Positions 41,119 through 49,903 of a stretch of DNA of 64,000 bases are shown here, one piece after another. The position numbers and the translations under genes were made by a program. Numbering within the stretch: the stretch's first letter is position 1; each line of letters starts with the position of its first letter. The stretch is taken from assembly GCA_022819745.1 (NCBI GenBank), contig JAJEGS010000007.1, positions 34,731 to 98,730 of the forward strand. Reading direction: 5' to 3'. The notes under the pieces were generated by a model, which had not been told where the DNA came from, made no database searches, and saw only the letters and a program-made list of their open reading frames with translations. This stretch comes from Candidatus Latescibacterota bacterium. GTDB taxonomy: Bacteria; Latescibacterota; UBA2968; UBA8231.

Positions 41119-43185
41119 ATGAAAAAGCCCCGGTTGTGCAATCTCGCCCTGTTGTTGGTCTCCGTCCTATGCGTGCAGGCTAGCCACGCCCAAGACGATA
41201 ACCCCTTTAATTTGCCCGAAGGTGCCCGCGCCCGCCTAGGTAAAGGCGCAATCAATGGGTGGCGGAACCCAGTGGCCTACTCGTCCGACGGGACGCGGCT
41301 GGCGGTGGCCAGCGATCTCGGCATCTGGCTCTACGAGGCCCACACCGGCACCGAACTCGCCCTGCTCACGGATCATATAACTCGAATCTCTTCGGTGGCG
41401 TTTGCACCCGATGGAAAAACTATCGCCAGCACCAGTTACGACGAGACGATTCAGTTGTGGGATGTTGACAGCAGAACCCTAAAAAACACGTTGCAAGGGC
41501 ATACGGACAGAGTCTCTTTGGTGGTGTTTTCATCCGATGGGCAAACCCTCGCCAGCGCCGGTTACGACCGGACCGTGCGGTTGTGGGATGTCGGCAGTGC
41601 AACCCTACTGGACATTTTGGAAGGCTATGATCATGGGGGCTATTCATCGGTAGCGTTTGCGCCCGATGGAAAAACCCTCGCCAGCGGCAGTTCTGACCAG
41701 ACCGTGCGGTTGTGGGATGTCGAAACCGCAACCCTAAAAAATACCCTGCAAGGGCATACGCGTGAAGTCACTTCGGTGGCGTTTGCACCCGATGGTCAAA
41801 CCATCGCCAGCGCCAGTTTCGACCGGACAATTCGGTTGTGGAATGTCGAAACCGCAACATTAAAGAACACGTTGGAAAGGCATACGAGTAGCGCGGTAGT
41901 GTTTGCGCCTGATGGGCAAACTCTCACCAGCGCCGGTCTCGACGGCACCGTGCGGTTTTGGGATGTCGAAACCGCAACTCTAAAAAATACACTGCAAGGG
42001 CATACCGGTAGAGTCACTTCAGTAGCGTTTGCGCCCGATGGAAAAACTATCGCCAGCGCCGCTGGAGGGGGCGGTGGAGATATTTGGTTGTGGGATATCG
42101 AAAGCGCAATGCTGCAAGGACGCACTCTTTGGGGCCATTCGGTGGTGTTTGCGCCCGATGGGAAAACCATCGCCAGCGCCGCTGGAGAGACGGTTCAGTT
42201 ATGGGATGTCGATAGCGAAACCTATAAAAATACCCTGCGAGGGCATACGCATGAAGTCACTTCGGTGGCGTTTGCACCCGATGGAAAAATTCTCGCCAGC
42301 GCCAGTTATGACCAGACGATTCGGTTGTGGAATGTCGATAGTGAAACCCTAAAAAATACACTGCAAGGGGTCTATTTGTCGGTGGTGTTTGCACCCGATG
42401 GGAAGACCCTCGCCAGCGCCGGTCTCGACCGAACAATTCGGTTGTGGGATGCCGATAGCGAAACCCTGAAAAATACACTGCGTGGGCATACGGATAGAGT
42501 CACCTCGGTGGTGTTTGCGCCCGATGGGAAAACCATCGCCAGCGCCAGTTACGACCAGACCATTCGGTTGTGGGATGTCGATAGCGAAACCCCAAAAAAT
42601 ATGTTGGAAGGACATACCCATGAAGTCACTTCGGTGGCGTTTGCACCCGATGGAAAAACTCTCGCCAGCGCCAGTTATGACCAGACGGTGCGGTTGTGGG
42701 ATGTCGATAGTGGAAACCTACAGAATACACTGCAAGGACATATGGGTATAGTCACTTCGGTGGCGTTTGCGCCCGATGGAAAAATTCTCGCCAGTGGGGG
42801 TAACGACGGCACCGTCCTACTGTGGGACATGTCGCCGGACAGCACCCCTGATGAGCCAACGGCAGTTCAATCTTCTTCGACCATGCTACCGACACAGACG
42901 GCGCTGCTGGACAACTTCCCCAACCCCTTCAACCCAGACACCTATATCCCCTATCAACTCCACGCCCCCACCCAAGTGCGCCTGATGATCTACGATATCC
43001 GAGGGGCCTTGATCCGAGAAATCGACTTGGGCTATCGCGCGGCGGGTCAGTATTTGACGAGTGCCAACGCCGCCCGCTGGGATGGCCGCGACCACCGCGG
43101 CGCGCACGTCGCCAGCGGCGTGTATTTGTATCGCTTGCAGGCCGGACCAGTCGCCCACGTGCGCAAGATGGTCCTCGTTAAATAA
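41119..43185 (+). CDS. Secreted WD40 protein with about thirteen blades and type-IX-like tail
   Basis: The ATG at 41119 has AGAAGGAG upstream. The signal peptide is MKKPRLCNLALLLVSVLCVQASHAQ. The 688-residue protein has about 13 WD40 repeats (SVAFAPDGKTIASASYD, IRLWDVDSETLKNTL), enough for two propellers. Several repeats are almost identical at DNA level. The C-terminal domain is PNPFNPDTYIPYQL, YDIRGALIREIDLGY, ASGVYLYRLQAG, VRKMVLVK. The N-terminus (DDNPFNLPEGARARLGKGAI) is shared with the protein at 39048, so the two are recent duplicates with different blade number. A hairpin follows the stop. Confidence 0.87.
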   Translation: MKKPRLCNLALLLVSVLCVQASHAQDDNPFNLPEGARARLGKGAINGWRNPVAYSSDGTRLAVASDLGIWLYEAHTGTELALLTDHITRISSVAFAPDGKTIASTSYDETIQLWDVDSRTLKNTLQGHTDRVSLVVFSSDGQTLASAGYDRTVRLWDVGSATLLDILEGYDHGGYSSVAFAPDGKTLASGSSDQTVRLWDVETATLKNTLQGHTREVTSVAFAPDGQTIASASFDRTIRLWNVETATLKNTLERHTSSAVVFAPDGQTLTSAGLDGTVRFWDVETATLKNTLQGHTGRVTSVAFAPDGKTIASAAGGGGGDIWLWDIESAMLQGRTLWGHSVVFAPDGKTIASAAGETVQLWDVDSETYKNTLRGHTHEVTSVAFAPDGKILASASYDQTIRLWNVDSETLKNTLQGVYLSVVFAPDGKTLASAGLDRTIRLWDADSETLKNTLRGHTDRVTSVVFAPDGKTIASASYDQTIRLWDVDSETPKNMLEGHTHEVTSVAFAPDGKTLASASYDQTVRLWDVDSGNLQNTLQGHMGIVTSVAFAPDGKILASGGNDGTVLLWDMSPDSTPDEPTAVQSSSTMLPTQTALLDNFPNPFNPDTYIPYQLHAPTQVRLMIYDIRGALIREIDLGYRAAGQYLTSANAARWDGRDHRGAHVASGVYLYRLQAGPVAHVRKMVLVK

Positions 43186-43205
43186 GCTGTACCTACTCGT
43201 ACAGC
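43186..43205 (+). terminator. Possible weak terminator hairpin after the WD40 gene
   Basis: GCTGTAC and GTACAGC pair perfectly around a 6-base loop directly after the WD40 stop. There is no T-run, so termination efficiency is doubtful. Confidence 0.35.
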
Positions 43206-43275
43206 CATGCGATCGGCCGGATGACAATTTTGCGATGACGCGGCCACGAGGGTGGATCTGTGGAAGCATCCAGTT

Positions 43276-46005
43276 ATGAGTCAAGCCACCTACCGGATTA
43301 GCCCGAAGCCGACAAAATTTCTAAAAATGGTATTTTCCAAGCGGATTCCCATAGTACTCTCGTTGGTACTCGCTATTTCTATTCCAGCAGAATCAACCTC
43401 GGAAGAATCCCCGCCTTTAGGGCACAAAATTCACCGCTCCATCCCTCCGCCGGGTGCCAAAACCCACGTAGTGATTTTAGGGGAACGGTTCCGCGCCGGC
43501 GGATTCAAACGCTGGCTCTACGGCAGCGATTACCGCGATCTCTGGGCCACTCCTATTGAGGTTACAGTCCTCGACCTCGACCGCGTAGGCGGAGGCTTGA
43601 CGCCGCTTCGCACCGGCGGAGCCGGACAGTCCATCTCTCTGCACTTTACGGGACAAGATGGCCGCCGCTATACGGTTCGCTCCTTGGATAAAGATCCGAT
43701 GAAAAGGAAATGGGACGAACTCAAGAATACGGTCGTAGATGACGTCCTGCAGGACATGATCAGTGCGCTGCTGCCCACCGGGGCACTCGTGGTCGATCCG
43801 CTGCTGGAAGCCACGGGCATCCTCCATACCAAGCATACACTCGTAGTCATTCCAGATGATCAAAGGCTGGGGGAGTACCGCAAAGATTTTGCCGGCCTTA
43901 TAGGAATGCTACAAGAACACCCTTCTGAAGGACCAGACGATACGCCCGGCTTTGCCGGTTCCCGCAAGATCAGCGGCACGGATAAGCTGTGGAAGCGCTT
44001 GGAAAAAACACCCTGCAACCGCGTCGATGCCCGCGCCTATCTAAAGGCGAGACTGATGGATTTTCTCATCAACGACAGGGATCGCCACTACGGTCAGTGG
44101 CGTTGGGCGCGGTTTTCCGCTGGCGATTGTTATACTTGGCTGCCCATACCAGAGGATCGCGACCAAGCCTTTGTCGATTTCGACGGGTTTGGCATGGCTG
44201 TGGCGCGCAGAGGGATTCCGATGCAAATCGAGTTCGACGCCGCGTATCCGAGTCTGGTGGGCCTATCGACCACGGGCTGGGAGCTGGATCGCCAATTCCT
44301 AGTCGAACTCCATAAGACGGCATGGGATTCGGTCGCAACGGCGTTCCGCAAGGACCTACCAGACTCGGTCATCGAGGATGCCGTGCGGCAACTCCCCCCG
44401 TCGTATTACAAGATCGTCGGGAAAGCGCTTACAAAAGCCCTCAAATCGAGAAGGGACGCCTTGCCTGAATTTGCCCGCCGCTACTACGCGTTGATTACCC
44501 GCGAGGCCGAAATCCAAGCGACCGATCAGGACGAATACGCCCACTGTGAACACCTGCCGAACGGCGACCTCTTGGTCCGCATCGGTCTCATAGAAGAACC
44601 TGATGGAGCGCCCTATTTCCAGCGCACGTTCCACCCCCAAGAAACCCGGGAAGTCCGCATCTACCTCCGAGGAGGAGCCGACCGCGCGGAGGTAGCAGGG
44701 GCCAAGGGACGGATTGCCATCCGCATCGACGGTGGAGGCGGAGCCGACGCGTTCACAAACTCATCTCAGGCCGAAGCCACAAAGACCCGGTTTTACGATT
44801 ATCGCGGAAAAAATCGGTTCGCCAAAGGCAAGGGCGCAAAAATCGACAAGCGCCCCTACAAGCGTCCTCCCGCACGGATTCTCCGCGCGCGGTATGCACT
44901 AGACTGGGGCAGGCAGGCGATTACGCTCCCGATCCTTATAGCCAATCCAGATTTGAGCGTGTTCGTAGGCGGTCTCGGTAGCCGGCAATACTTCGGCTAT
45001 CGCAAAAACCCATTCTCTTCGCGTCATTCCTTCAACGCCGGGCTGGCGATCAATCGTCTCAAGGCATCTGTTTCCTATACCGGAACCTTCCGCCAACTAC
45101 TGTCCGATCTCGACGCAAAAATCTATCTCAAGTACTCTGGTCTTCAAGTAATCCGGTTCAACGGATTCGGCAATGCAACGAAGATTCCAAGACCATCTTC
45201 TTTTTATCAAGTGGAGCAAAACTATTTCGCTTTCGCCCCATCCCTCGAATTTCGCGCAGCAGAGCATACAGGAGACATAGAATCGCTGCGCTCGAAATTG
45301 ACCATTGGCTTGGGGCCGATTATCAAGTATGCAAATACGCCGCTAAGTTCCAATAAGGACAAATTTATCGGCTCTCTGGACCACCCATTATACGGCACGG
45401 ATTCCTTCGGCCAAGTGGGAGCACAAGGCGAAATCGCGTACGACACGCGTGACAATCCAGCGTATGCCACTCGGGGATTTTCGGTCAGAGTTGCCGGAAC
45501 CGTCTATCCGAAAATTTGGGATGTGAAGTCGGCCTTTGGCAGCATAGACGGAGAAGCGCGTACTTACGTAACAGCTCGCATTCCTACCAACCCGACCCTT
45601 GCCTTGCGAGCGGGCGGCAAGAAAGTGTGGGGAACCTTTCCCTTCCACGAGAGCGCCTTCTTGGGCGGACCCGGCTTAGCCGGTAGTGGCACGTCCAATG
45701 GCAATTTGCGTGGTTTCCGGAAAAACCGGTTCGCAGGAGATACCGCACTGTATGGCAATTCCGAACTGCGCTTGGTGCTAGCCAGAATCAAATTCTTGCT
45801 ACCGGGAGAGTTGGGCCTGTTCGGTGCGGTTGATGCTGGCCGAGTTGTTTTCGCCGAAGATCCAAACGACGCCGATACATGGCATACCGGCGTGGGAGGT
45901 GGATTGTGGCTGTCTTTTCTCCGCCGGATGCAGATCTTGAGCGCGGCAGTCGTAAACGGCGATGATTTTATCGGAGTGTATCTGCGCGCGGGTTTGGTGT
46001 TCTAG
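43276..46005 (+). CDS. Kinase-like domain fused to an Omp85/surface-antigen beta-barrel
   Basis: From the ATG at 43276 (GGAAG upstream) the product has 909 residues. Alternative starts are GTG 43252 and ATG 43327, the last giving the neatest signal peptide (MVFSKRIPIVLSLVLAISIPA). The N-terminal half has a kinase-like catalytic loop FLINDRDRHYGQWRW (Asp at 44080-44082). A later PIPEDRDQAFVDFDGFG resembles a metal-binding loop, and both patterns recall HipA- and PI-kinase-like folds. The C-terminal ~350 residues are strand-rich with GFRKNRFAGDTALYGNSEL, GLFGAVDAGRVVF and a terminal phenylalanine (RAGLVF), as in Omp85-family barrels. From memory, similar architectures occur in Bacteroidota; catalytic activity is not shown. 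The next gene encodes a DUF4956 protein 21 bp downstream. Confidence 0.75.
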   Translation: MSQATYRISPKPTKFLKMVFSKRIPIVLSLVLAISIPAESTSEESPPLGHKIHRSIPPPGAKTHVVILGERFRAGGFKRWLYGSDYRDLWATPIEVTVLDLDRVGGGLTPLRTGGAGQSISLHFTGQDGRRYTVRSLDKDPMKRKWDELKNTVVDDVLQDMISALLPTGALVVDPLLEATGILHTKHTLVVIPDDQRLGEYRKDFAGLIGMLQEHPSEGPDDTPGFAGSRKISGTDKLWKRLEKTPCNRVDARAYLKARLMDFLINDRDRHYGQWRWARFSAGDCYTWLPIPEDRDQAFVDFDGFGMAVARRGIPMQIEFDAAYPSLVGLSTTGWELDRQFLVELHKTAWDSVATAFRKDLPDSVIEDAVRQLPPSYYKIVGKALTKALKSRRDALPEFARRYYALITREAEIQATDQDEYAHCEHLPNGDLLVRIGLIEEPDGAPYFQRTFHPQETREVRIYLRGGADRAEVAGAKGRIAIRIDGGGGADAFTNSSQAEATKTRFYDYRGKNRFAKGKGAKIDKRPYKRPPARILRARYALDWGRQAITLPILIANPDLSVFVGGLGSRQYFGYRKNPFSSRHSFNAGLAINRLKASVSYTGTFRQLLSDLDAKIYLKYSGLQVIRFNGFGNATKIPRPSSFYQVEQNYFAFAPSLEFRAAEHTGDIESLRSKLTIGLGPIIKYANTPLSSNKDKFIGSLDHPLYGTDSFGQVGAQGEIAYDTRDNPAYATRGFSVRVAGTVYPKIWDVKSAFGSIDGEARTYVTARIPTNPTLALRAGGKKVWGTFPFHESAFLGGPGLAGSGTSNGNLRGFRKNRFAGDTALYGNSELRLVLARIKFLLPGELGLFGAVDAGRVVFAEDPNDADTWHTGVGGGLWLSFLRRMQILSAAVVNGDDFIGVYLRAGLVF

Positions 46006-46026
46006 CTAATTAAGGAGGGATACATA

Positions 46027-46962
46027 ATGCTCAATAACATGATCATACGTCTGCTCGTTTACTATGCCGCATGGCTTTTAGCGCTCAGCGGAATTTTTTA
46101 CCTCTTCCCCCAAATCCTCTATTACGTCGCCCAAGAGCGCAAACGCATCTTCGCAGCAAAATCCTTGGAGTTCGGGACCGAGACTGCTCCATTTCCACTC
46201 GGCAATATCGAAGAAGGAGTGTTGCGGCTCGTCGATCCGGCACACACCATTCCAGTCATGGTCGCTTTGGTGCTGGCCTTCGGGGTTACGCTCCCCGTTA
46301 CTTGGGTCTATCGCTGGACGCGGCCGCGCAAAAAATACAGTCAATCCTTTGCACATACTTTACTCGTGATACCTACCTCCATAACGCTGGTCGTCTTTTT
46401 AGTTAAGGGCAGTCTAGCCCTCGCCTTCAGCTTAGCGGGCATCGTGGCCGCCGTGCGCTTTCGCACCTCACTCGAAGAGCCGATGGATGCCGTGTACATG
46501 TTCATGGCCATCGGCATAGGGCTAGCGGCTGGCACCCAGCTTACTACGGTGGCCTACCTCGCATCGTTGGTTTTCGTCGCCATAGCGCTGGGCGTGTGGA
46601 AAAGCAACTTTGGTGCGCGGCCGGCCGTAATATCCGGCTGGACCATTGTTTATCCTGACAAATCGGCCCAAGTCTCTGAAGCAGGCGACACGGCCATTCC
46701 CACCCCAAAACCCTGTGACGCGCAGATCGAAGTTCATGCAACCAACGTCGAAGAGGTTCAAAAAGCAACGGATATGATCCTGAATTCCAATACCAAGCGC
46801 TGGCAGGTCGCAGACGTGATCAATAATGAGGATGGGACGGTCGTCGTGGTGTTTGATATTTGGTTCAAAAAATCCGTCAAGTCGCTCTCCCTTGTCCGGA
46901 ATATCGAAGAAAGCGGCAAAGGTTATATCAACGACGTAAGCCTGAGAGGCAGCAACTCGTAA
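46027..46962 (+). CDS. DUF4956-family membrane protein
   Basis: The ATG at 46027 has TAAGGAGG upstream. The 311-residue protein has an N-terminal membrane helix (LLVYYAAWLLALSGIFYLF). Hydrophobic segments follow around residues 75-97, 108-150 and 160-185, including SLAGIVAAVRFRTSLEEPMDAVYMF, whose RFRTSLEEP portion is the DUF4956 core. A soluble C-terminal domain (IEVHATNVEEVQKATDMIL, VVVVFDIWFKKS) completes it. DUF4956 proteins have no proven role. They often lie beside polyphosphate-polymerase (VTC) or CotH-kinase-like genes. Its tight spacing behind the kinase-like/Omp85 gene fits that trend and suggests joint function at the envelope. Confidence 0.85.
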   Translation: MLNNMIIRLLVYYAAWLLALSGIFYLFPQILYYVAQERKRIFAAKSLEFGTETAPFPLGNIEEGVLRLVDPAHTIPVMVALVLAFGVTLPVTWVYRWTRPRKKYSQSFAHTLLVIPTSITLVVFLVKGSLALAFSLAGIVAAVRFRTSLEEPMDAVYMFMAIGIGLAAGTQLTTVAYLASLVFVAIALGVWKSNFGARPAVISGWTIVYPDKSAQVSEAGDTAIPTPKPCDAQIEVHATNVEEVQKATDMILNSNTKRWQVADVINNEDGTVVVVFDIWFKKSVKSLSLVRNIEESGKGYINDVSLRGSNS

Positions 46963-46965
46963 TTT

Positions 46966-48330
46966 TTACGCGGCGCGCACGGCAAACAAATCAGCGTCCT
47001 GTAACACCACCCGCAGACGCACCGGACGGCCCTTGAGAGCGGACAAGTCGCCTCCTGTTTTCCAAACCACCGGCGCGTCGAGTTGGTCGCCGTAGATCGG
47101 GTCCATCTCCTCCAAAGCATACCCAGACAGGGGCTGGCCCGACTCGTCCTGGAGTTCCACCCGCAGCGACCCTGCCGCCGAGGTCGCGTAGTTGAGGCGC
47201 AAGGCGTCCCCTTCCAACAGCAAGGGACGGGTGAACAATTCACCGCCTCTATACCCGGCCCGCACCGAGGCAAAACCGTGCGGCCGCACCACCACGCGGC
47301 GCAAGCGATTAGTTGACCAGCCGTAGTTTTCCGAAAGGTACATGGACCATTCGTCGTCGGCCGTTTGCACCAAGCCGGGAGCAGGAGTGCAACTCCGGTG
47401 GGACCAGTTGCGCTGATCCGTGCCGGGGCGCACCCACGCTTCCATAAAGGGGCGATCCCAGTGGACGCCGTCGCGGCTGCTCATAAACACCGCGTCGGAC
47501 AAGCCCGATCCTGGGTAATCCATCGCGGCGATGTCGAGCTGGCGCTCGGGCAAAAAGCGCATGGGGAACGACAGCAGGATGTGCTCGGCACCGGGGCAAG
47601 GCGTGGTGGCGTTCGTGTAGAAGTGCTCCAGCGGCACGTCGTCGGCATACTCATGGGGTTGAGGCTGCGTCCACTGGATGAAGTCCTCAGAAGTGCAGCT
47701 CTGGATGGCCCGCACCCGGCCGCCGGTGCTGTCGAAGTAGCGGCTGAAGAGCCGATAGCGCCCAATGTGGTCATCCCACAGGGCGACGTTGACCGAGTCA
47801 AAGGCCCCAGTGACGTCCAAGGGGCCTTCTTTGACCGGAGTCCAGTGGAGGCCGTCGGGCGAGGCAAAGCCGTGCAAGTTGGACTGGCCGGTGCCGCCCA
47901 CAGCTTTGAAGCGCTGCGCCGGGTCGGCCGCGGGATTGGCGTCGAGGAAGACGCAGAAATTGTGGCTCTCGTGGCCCTGGATGAGGACGTTGTTTTTGTG
48001 CGTGCCGTTGAATTCGACCAAGCCCAGTTCGGGCTGCGTAAAGTGGATGCCGTCGGTGCTGACGGCCAAGTTGGTCGTCTGGCTGGCCGCGCCATCGGCG
48101 TAGTCCGCGCCAATCGGATAGAAGCCCCGGTAGTATAGCAGAATGCGGCCTCCGTCCTGGGTCAGATTGTAGCAGCCCGTGCAGGCGTTGTCCCAAGGCT
48201 GGGAGACTTGATAGACCACTTCGCGGCGGACGGGCGAATGCAAGTGCAGAGCGGCCTCATCGAGGTGTTCAATGAGAAAGTGATCGACGAATAATTCGCG
48301 GCGGGATCCCAAGGCGATGGGCGCGGTCAT
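46966..48330 (-). CDS. GH43/GH32-like five-bladed propeller protein
   Basis: The ATG at 48330 has GGAG upstream (a longer start at 48408 lacks support). The 454-residue product has repeated propeller blocks: ILLYYRGFYPIGADY, NLAVSTDGIHFTQPELG, HGFASPDGLHWTPVKEG, CTSEDFIQWTQP and VFMSSRDGVHWDRPF. These are typical of sucrase/arabinanase-like clan proteins. No signal peptide is visible, so it may be cytoplasmic or exported by another route. The catalytic acids cannot be assigned with confidence, so 'hydrolase' is tentative. It converges on the DUF4956 gene with only 3 bp between stops. Confidence 0.7.
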   Translation of the reverse strand: MTAPIALGSRRELFVDHFLIEHLDEAALHLHSPVRREVVYQVSQPWDNACTGCYNLTQDGGRILLYYRGFYPIGADYADGAASQTTNLAVSTDGIHFTQPELGLVEFNGTHKNNVLIQGHESHNFCVFLDANPAADPAQRFKAVGGTGQSNLHGFASPDGLHWTPVKEGPLDVTGAFDSVNVALWDDHIGRYRLFSRYFDSTGGRVRAIQSCTSEDFIQWTQPQPHEYADDVPLEHFYTNATTPCPGAEHILLSFPMRFLPERQLDIAAMDYPGSGLSDAVFMSSRDGVHWDRPFMEAWVRPGTDQRNWSHRSCTPAPGLVQTADDEWSMYLSENYGWSTNRLRRVVVRPHGFASVRAGYRGGELFTRPLLLEGDALRLNYATSAAGSLRVELQDESGQPLSGYALEEMDPIYGDQLDAPVVWKTGGDLSALKGRPVRLRVVLQDADLFAVRAA

Positions 48331-48489
48331 GGCGAGGCTCCGGTTAAGGGATGGTTGAGCAATAGCGTAGTTTTGCAAGGAAGATACTGCGCCTTGTATC
48401 GGCGTCAAAATGCGAGTGGGACGCGATCTAGCTCAGACCGTCGAATATCTCCCTTGTGCTGTTCTCTGTAACCACATATAGTTACATAC

Positions 48490-48735
48490 ATGGTCAGCCA
48501 GCAAAAGCTGCTCGACAAAGCAATCCGCAACTCCAACGGGTTGCGCTTCAACGAATTTGAAACCTTGCTCAAACAATGTGGCTGGATCTTTGACCGACAA
48601 CGGGGCTCGCACCGCATCTGGTACTCGCCCCAAGGAGTGCGCTTGTCAATACAGCCCAAGGGCAACCGGGCCAAAGGCTATCAAGTCGAGCAATTTTTAC
48701 AATACTATGAGGAGGAACAAGGCAATGGCGGATAA
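48490..48735 (+). CDS. hicA: HicA-type mRNA interferase toxin
   Basis: The 81-residue protein shows the double-stranded-RNA-binding-like HicA fold. FNEFETLLKQCGW, the GSHRIW motif with catalytic His41, VRLSIQPKGNRAKGYQVEQFL and a C-terminal helix are all present. HicA cleaves mRNA when free of HicB. The toxin gene precedes the antitoxin, the usual hicAB order, and overlaps it by 11 bp. No strong ribosome site is seen upstream of its ATG, which may keep toxin expression low. Confidence 0.87.
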   Translation: MVSQQKLLDKAIRNSNGLRFNEFETLLKQCGWIFDRQRGSHRIWYSPQGVRLSIQPKGNRAKGYQVEQFLQYYEEEQGNGG

Positions 48736-49066
48736 CTTCGACGGCTTCTCGGTCAATCTTTTTCAGGATGAAGACGGCGATTGGCTGGCGCACTTAGTAG
48801 AAATGCCCGGCATTTCGGCCTTTGCCGATACACCAACCGAAGCGTTGGCAGAGCTGACCATAGCTTGGGAAGCGACCAAGGAAAGCTACCGGACGCACAA
48901 CGAGCCAGTACCGGTTGCCCCTGCCCGGAAAGAATACAGCGGTCAATTTAACGTGCGGATTGATAAACGCCTGCATCGGCGGCTGGCGATGGAGGCCGGG
49001 CGGGCCGGTATTAGCATGAACGCCTTGGTGGCTCAAAAACTAGCTCAAGATTCACCGCGTCTCTAG
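48725..49066 (+). CDS. hicB: HicB-type antitoxin
   Basis: The ATG at 48725 is chosen because GAGGAGG precedes it; an earlier in-frame start at 48557 would run inside hicA. The 113-residue product has the HicB RNase-H-like N-terminal part (FSVNLFQDEDGDWLAHLVEMPG, ADTPTEALAEL). A C-terminal ribbon-helix-helix DNA-binding region follows (QFNVRIDKRLHRRLAMEAGRAG then ISMNALVAQKL). It binds HicA and probably represses its own operon. Confidence 0.88.
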   Translation: MADNFDGFSVNLFQDEDGDWLAHLVEMPGISAFADTPTEALAELTIAWEATKESYRTHNEPVPVAPARKEYSGQFNVRIDKRLHRRLAMEAGRAGISMNALVAQKLAQDSPRL

Positions 49067-49151
49067 GCGTGCCAACGGCTCCATCTACCAATAGGCTCAA
49101 GCTCTTATTATCGCGAAGCAAGGCGGCGACCTCTGACAGTCCCAGCGCGCG

Positions 49152-49889
49152 TTATTCCAGCACCTCGGCCTTGACGATGACTGCGTAAGTGCGCTCGTCG
49201 ATATTGGATCCCCCGACGATTATAGAGTTGCCGTTTTTGATGTTGAGCGTGGTCTTCAACACTCTGCGAGGCGGGTAGGGTAATTCGCGTGCGACGGAAA
49301 AGTTATGCACGCGAATTACCCCCTGTCCCTCGTCGATGAAAGTAGGCTCTACGTAAAAGCTGAAAACTTCCACCTTGTGATCGGGATGTATATTCTTGTC
49401 TAGCGGCACACCCTCCAGATATGACTCGACCTGCTGGCCGGATTTGGCGACCAAATAGCTGCTGCTCAAGATGTAATAGCGCGGAAATCTGAAGAGCTCT
49501 CTAAGCTGACCGCGTATTCCGTCTTCATCGGGGAGATTCACTGCGTCAATCTCATTGTCTGTTGCCAGGATCAATTGAACGTGCAGGGCGATATCCTTGA
49601 GCGGCACATCAATCCGCGCCAAAATATCCCGCGCTCGCGCCAACTCCTCCGCGCTCCCGAAGCGGATATAGTGCTTGTCGCCAATCGACTCACCCGTGTT
49701 GACTCTGAGACCCATCACCTTCATCATCCCAATGAATTCTTGGAGCGTAATGCTTTGAAACTCAAAGAGTCCAACTCCGGCGGGAAGGATTTCCTCAATG
49801 CGGTCCCCGTCCTGCGCTCGAGTTGAGGCAGTTAGGATACTGCTGCTTACTGCGGTAATTAGAGCACATATAAAAATTCTGGCGTCCAT
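49152..49889 (-). CDS. Secreted protein with secretin-like C-terminal segment
   Basis: The ATG at 49889 (AAAGGAG 8 bases upstream) opens a signal peptide (MDARIFICALITAVSSSILTASTRA). The 245-residue protein has a short N-terminal domain like secretin N-domains (LQEFIGMMKVMGLRVNTGES, RARDILARIDVPLKDIALHVQ). Its end reads TLNIKNGNSIIVGGSNIDERTYAVIVKAEV, recalling the TVPDGGTVVLGG type of secretin strand. It is far too short for a secretin. It follows the ECF sigma and anti-sigma genes, 14 bp from the latter, so it is probably in their operon. Confidence 0.65.
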   Translation of the reverse strand: MDARIFICALITAVSSSILTASTRAQDGDRIEEILPAGVGLFEFQSITLQEFIGMMKVMGLRVNTGESIGDKHYIRFGSAEELARARDILARIDVPLKDIALHVQLILATDNEIDAVNLPDEDGIRGQLRELFRFPRYYILSSSYLVAKSGQQVESYLEGVPLDKNIHPDHKVEVFSFYVEPTFIDEGQGVIRVHNFSVARELPYPPRRVLKTTLNIKNGNSIIVGGSNIDERTYAVIVKAEVLE

Positions 49890-49903
49890 CGCATCATCTC
49901 CTT

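Noticed and set aside
37850..42800. Short periodic repeats (about 120-130 bp) that might be a satellite or CRISPR
   Set aside because: They code for WD40 blades in open frames with consistent protein motifs.
43252..43275. GTG start for the kinase-like/Omp85 gene
   Set aside because: The added residues do not form part of a signal peptide and no better ribosome site is seen; later ATG codons are more plausible, though the start stays uncertain.
47365..48138. 257-codon open frame on the plus strand
   Set aside because: It is antisense to the GH43-like gene, has no ribosome site and shows no recognisable domain.
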